Assembly: GCA_937877465.1 (NCBI GenBank)
Contig: CALFIT010000032.1
Location: forward strand, 1-7,352
DNA length: 7,352 bases
Direction of reading: 5' to 3'
DNA from: an uncultured Bacteroidales bacterium
GTDB lineage: Bacteria; Bacteroidota; Bacteroidia; Bacteroidales; F082
Positions within the stretch are counted from its first letter, which is position 1, and every line of letters begins with the position of its first letter. The position numbers were made by a program, and so were the translations under genes. This document shows, in pieces, positions 6,213 through 7,352 of the stretch. The notes beneath the pieces are model-generated. The model made no database searches. It saw nothing but the letters and a program-made list of their open reading frames with translations, and was not told the DNA's origin.

Positions 6213-6270
6213 CACCGCCAAGCCAAGAGATTGGCCCGGCCAGAGAAAGCGCATTCTTCGCTTTGTTCCT
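6210..6270 (+). repeat. 61-base direct repeat, right copy
   Basis: This is the exact second copy of 5198-5258, offset by 1012 bases. Here it follows a complete promoter, so it would be the 5' end of a transcript whose first structures are GCCAA-GAGA-TTGGC (a GNRA-type loop) and AAAGCG-CATTCTT-CGCTTT. The sequences diverge immediately on both sides of the 61 bases. This may mean a recombination boundary or a repeat family dispersed in the genome. Confidence 0.95.
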
Positions 6271-6526
6271 CAGAGGTGAATCTGGACAATTCACAATGTG
6301 AAATGAGGGGTTTTGCAGGGATGATTGCTTTCGCTGTTTAATGTTTGTGTATTCAGCAATACCTTACATAAACAGTGGAGCAATCCTTACTGACATTGTT
6401 TTTCATTTCACGGGAGTCCAGACCCAGCCTCTGAAAAATAAGGATAAGTTTGGGAGGCTCCGCTCTGTTTGCCTTTGAACAACGCCGACCTTTGAGCCAA
6501 GGAAGGCAAACAAAAACGATAAGAAA
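6218..6526 (+). promoter_or_regulatory. Long structured leader of the RiPP operon
   Basis: No convincing gene lies in these 309 bases. After the two repeat hairpins, four segments can pair in exclusive ways. Segment 1, GTGAAT (6276-6281), pairs with segment 2, ATTCAC (6289-6294). Segment 2 also pairs with segment 3 (TTCAC with GTGAA, 6290-6302). Segment 3, GTGAAATGA (6298-6306), pairs with segment 4, TCATTTCAC (6403-6411). Further stems are AGCCTC/GAGGCT (6426-6431, 6454-6459) and TGTTTGCCTT/AAGGCAAACA. No known riboswitch core is recognised. A 67-codon minus-strand ORF here overlaps the precursor start and lacks protein-like features. Confidence 0.45.
6466..6512 (+). repeat. 10-base inverted repeat just before the precursor start
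   Basis: TGTTTGCCTT (6466-6475) is the perfect reverse complement of AAGGCAAACA (6503-6512), around a 27-base loop. The 3' arm ends 14 bases before the ATG at 6527, inside the region where the ribosome must load. Folding would therefore be expected to limit translation of the peptide, or it could be an operator for a dimeric regulator. There is no U-run, so it is not an intrinsic terminator. Confidence 0.6.
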
Positions 6527-6862
6527 ATGGAAAACGAAGAAAACAAAAACCTTCAAGGAAGAAGAGAGTTCTTCAAGGAAGCCGCAAGAAAGGCTTTGCC
6601 GATTATCGGCGCTGTGGCTTTGATGAGCAGTCCTGTGATTGCAAAAGCTGTGGAAAGAGAATCAACAGACTGTAATTATAGTTGTTATTTAGGATGCTCA
6701 AATAGTTGTTCTGGAATGTGCCGAAACGACTGTATCGGTACTTGTAAAGACTCTTGTTATGGTTCCTGTCGGGGTAATTGTTACTCTTCATGTCTAGAAA
6801 CATGTCAACATGGATGTCGATATAATTGTTCAACAAATTGTGGTGGGAGTGCCCATTATTAG
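6527..6862 (+). CDS. CXXX-repeat RiPP precursor with Tat leader
   Basis: The 111-residue peptide has two parts. Residues 1-41 form a twin-arginine leader: GRREFFK at 11-17, a hydrophobic stretch (ALPIIGAVALMSSPVIA), and a signal-peptidase site after AKA. From residue 49 to 105 there are 15 cysteines at exactly four-residue spacing with no exception, separated by short polar triplets rich in Ser, Asn, Gly, Tyr and Arg. The end is GGSAHY. This is the hallmark of the CXXX-repeat targets of radical SAM maturases known from Bacteroides. The maturase presumably modifies the cysteine array in the cytoplasm, and Tat then exports the folded product. The final chemistry and function are not known to me. 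Downstream partner genes follow in order, separated by 79 and 2 bases. The ATG has a typical A-rich leader (AACGATAAGAAA). Confidence 0.92.
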   Translation: MENEENKNLQGRREFFKEAARKALPIIGAVALMSSPVIAKAVERESTDCNYSCYLGCSNSCSGMCRNDCIGTCKDSCYGSCRGNCYSSCLETCQHGCRYNCSTNCGGSAHY

Positions 6863-6941
6863 AACATATGGTTTATCAAGCAAATTATGTTAAATTACTC
6901 AATTTTAAATAATTATAATAATTAAAACAAAAACAAACATC

Positions 6942-7229
6942 ATGTTTTCAAAAGAGTACTTGTTTCAAAAAATCGAAAAAGAGCACCATTGTTTAGGTGT
7001 TACTTTAAAGAACAGCATTAAATGGGATGATGAGATTGTGAATACAATCTACGTCGTTGAATTGGTAATGGAAGATGATGACAAGGAAAGTCTTTTGCGC
7101 AACATTACCAATTTAACCGACACTTATGGTAAAATCGTAGTAAAGGCGTTCATTAAAGAGCCTTTCGAAACGAAAGAAATCCAATTGAACACTTCAGACA
7201 TAGTGGAAATTGAAGGTTACAGGATTTAA
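6942..7229 (+). CDS. CXXX-repeat peptide modification system protein
   Basis: This small soluble protein of 95 residues begins MFSKEYLFQKIEKEHHCLGV. It has one cysteine (C17), an acidic centre (VMEDDDKESLL), alternating strands (NTIYVVELVME, GKIVVKAFIK) and ends VEIEGYRI, with no signal or membrane segment. By size, position and context it fits the accessory protein of CXXX-repeat systems, which lies between precursor and radical SAM maturase. A peptide-recognition role for it is only inference, as I cannot align it to a RiPP recognition element by eye. The 79-base AT-rich gap before it, preceded by A-rich bases (AAAACAAAAACAAACATC), and the two bases after its stop suggest one operon. Confidence 0.75.
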   Translation: MFSKEYLFQKIEKEHHCLGVTLKNSIKWDDEIVNTIYVVELVMEDDDKESLLRNITNLTDTYGKIVVKAFIKEPFETKEIQLNTSDIVEIEGYRI

Positions 7230-7231
7230 TC

Positions 7232-7352
7232 ATGATCAAAACTGATTTGGCCATTTGGCAGTCCGGCATGGCGAAGAACATCACCTTCATCGTCACCAAG
7301 GACTGCCAGTTGGCCTGCAAATACTGCTACCTTGTGGGCAAGAACGTGAAGG
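7232..7352 (+). CDS. Radical SAM peptide maturase, CXXX-repeat target type (N-terminus only)
   Basis: An ATG two bases after the previous stop opens a frame that runs off the right edge. The 40 visible residues (MIKTDLAIWQSGMAKNITFI, then VTKDCQLACKYCYLVGK) contain the radical SAM cluster motif C25-x3-C29-x2-C32, followed by an aromatic Tyr33. The three cysteines hold the [4Fe-4S] cluster that cleaves S-adenosylmethionine. The start VTKDCQLACKYCY is typical of RiPP maturases. Together with the cysteine-array precursor, it is the likely enzyme that modifies the peptide. This stretch is visibly more G+C-rich than the two genes before it. The C-terminal SPASM or other auxiliary-cluster domain, if present, is outside the window. 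Confidence 0.88.
   Translation, partial: MIKTDLAIWQSGMAKNITFIVTKDCQLACKYCYLVGKNVK

Noticed and set aside
5198..6270. CRISPR array or insertion sequence from the 61-base repeats
   Set aside because: There are only two copies about 1 kb apart with no spacer series, no terminal inverted repeats, and no transposase or integrase in between.
6353..6556. 67-codon minus-strand ORF over the RiPP leader
   Set aside because: It starts inside the precursor gene on the other strand, and its residues follow from the purine-rich leader. It shows no family resemblance and no promoter.
6863..6941. AT-only hairpin (TTTTAA/TTAAAA) between precursor and modification gene
   Set aside because: It could set the ratio of peptide to enzyme, but a six-pair A-U stem in such AT-rich sequence is not significant.

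Overview
The window most likely comes from a member of the Bacteroidales. Four promoters match the Bacteroidetes primary sigma consensus (TTG-type -33 box, about 19 bases, then TAnnTTTG). Start codons have A-rich leaders rather than Shine-Dalgarno sites. The protein families also fit: a TIR-protein tail, a PorV/PorQ-type barrel, a long helix-hairpin-helix outer-membrane protein, and a CXXX-repeat RiPP system.

Left part (1-2000). The end of a TIR-type membrane protein runs in from the left edge. On the minus strand, an intact DUF456 membrane-protein gene overlaps by ATGA the start of a transketolase N-subunit gene that breaks off after 40 codons. It is followed by an unplaced frame tail and by a mosaic ORF. 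The mosaic joins both ends of the transketolase C-subunit, with the middle missing, to the start of a LOG-type Rossmann protein. Bases 644-1429 are therefore a scrap heap of at least four genes, or an assembly chimera.

Middle (1964-5008). A strong promoter drives a two-gene operon: a 274-residue outer-membrane barrel protein and, one base later, a 721-residue secreted protein with an N-terminal helix-hairpin-helix region and a predicted C-terminal barrel.

Defence-like cassette (5057-6270). A minus-strand Abi-like HEPN gene (motif RNRVAH) lies between two perfect 61-base direct repeats. Two homologous promoter-plus-hairpin units also bracket it, one on each strand. Their stems differ by compensatory base pairs, which suggests a small structured RNA family. 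Since the HEPN toxin AbiF is reported to be controlled by a small RNA antitoxin, a toxin/RNA-antitoxin module with a duplicated RNA is a reasonable hypothesis. It is inference, not proof.

Right part (6183-7352). A promoter fused to the second 61-base repeat starts a leader of about 300 nt with mutually exclusive pairings. It leads into a RiPP operon: a Tat-leader precursor with 15 cysteines at exact four-residue spacing, a small CXXX-repeat modification protein, and the first 40 codons of a radical SAM maturase (CxxxCxxC) cut by the window edge. The peptide is presumably modified in the cytoplasm and then exported through Tat.
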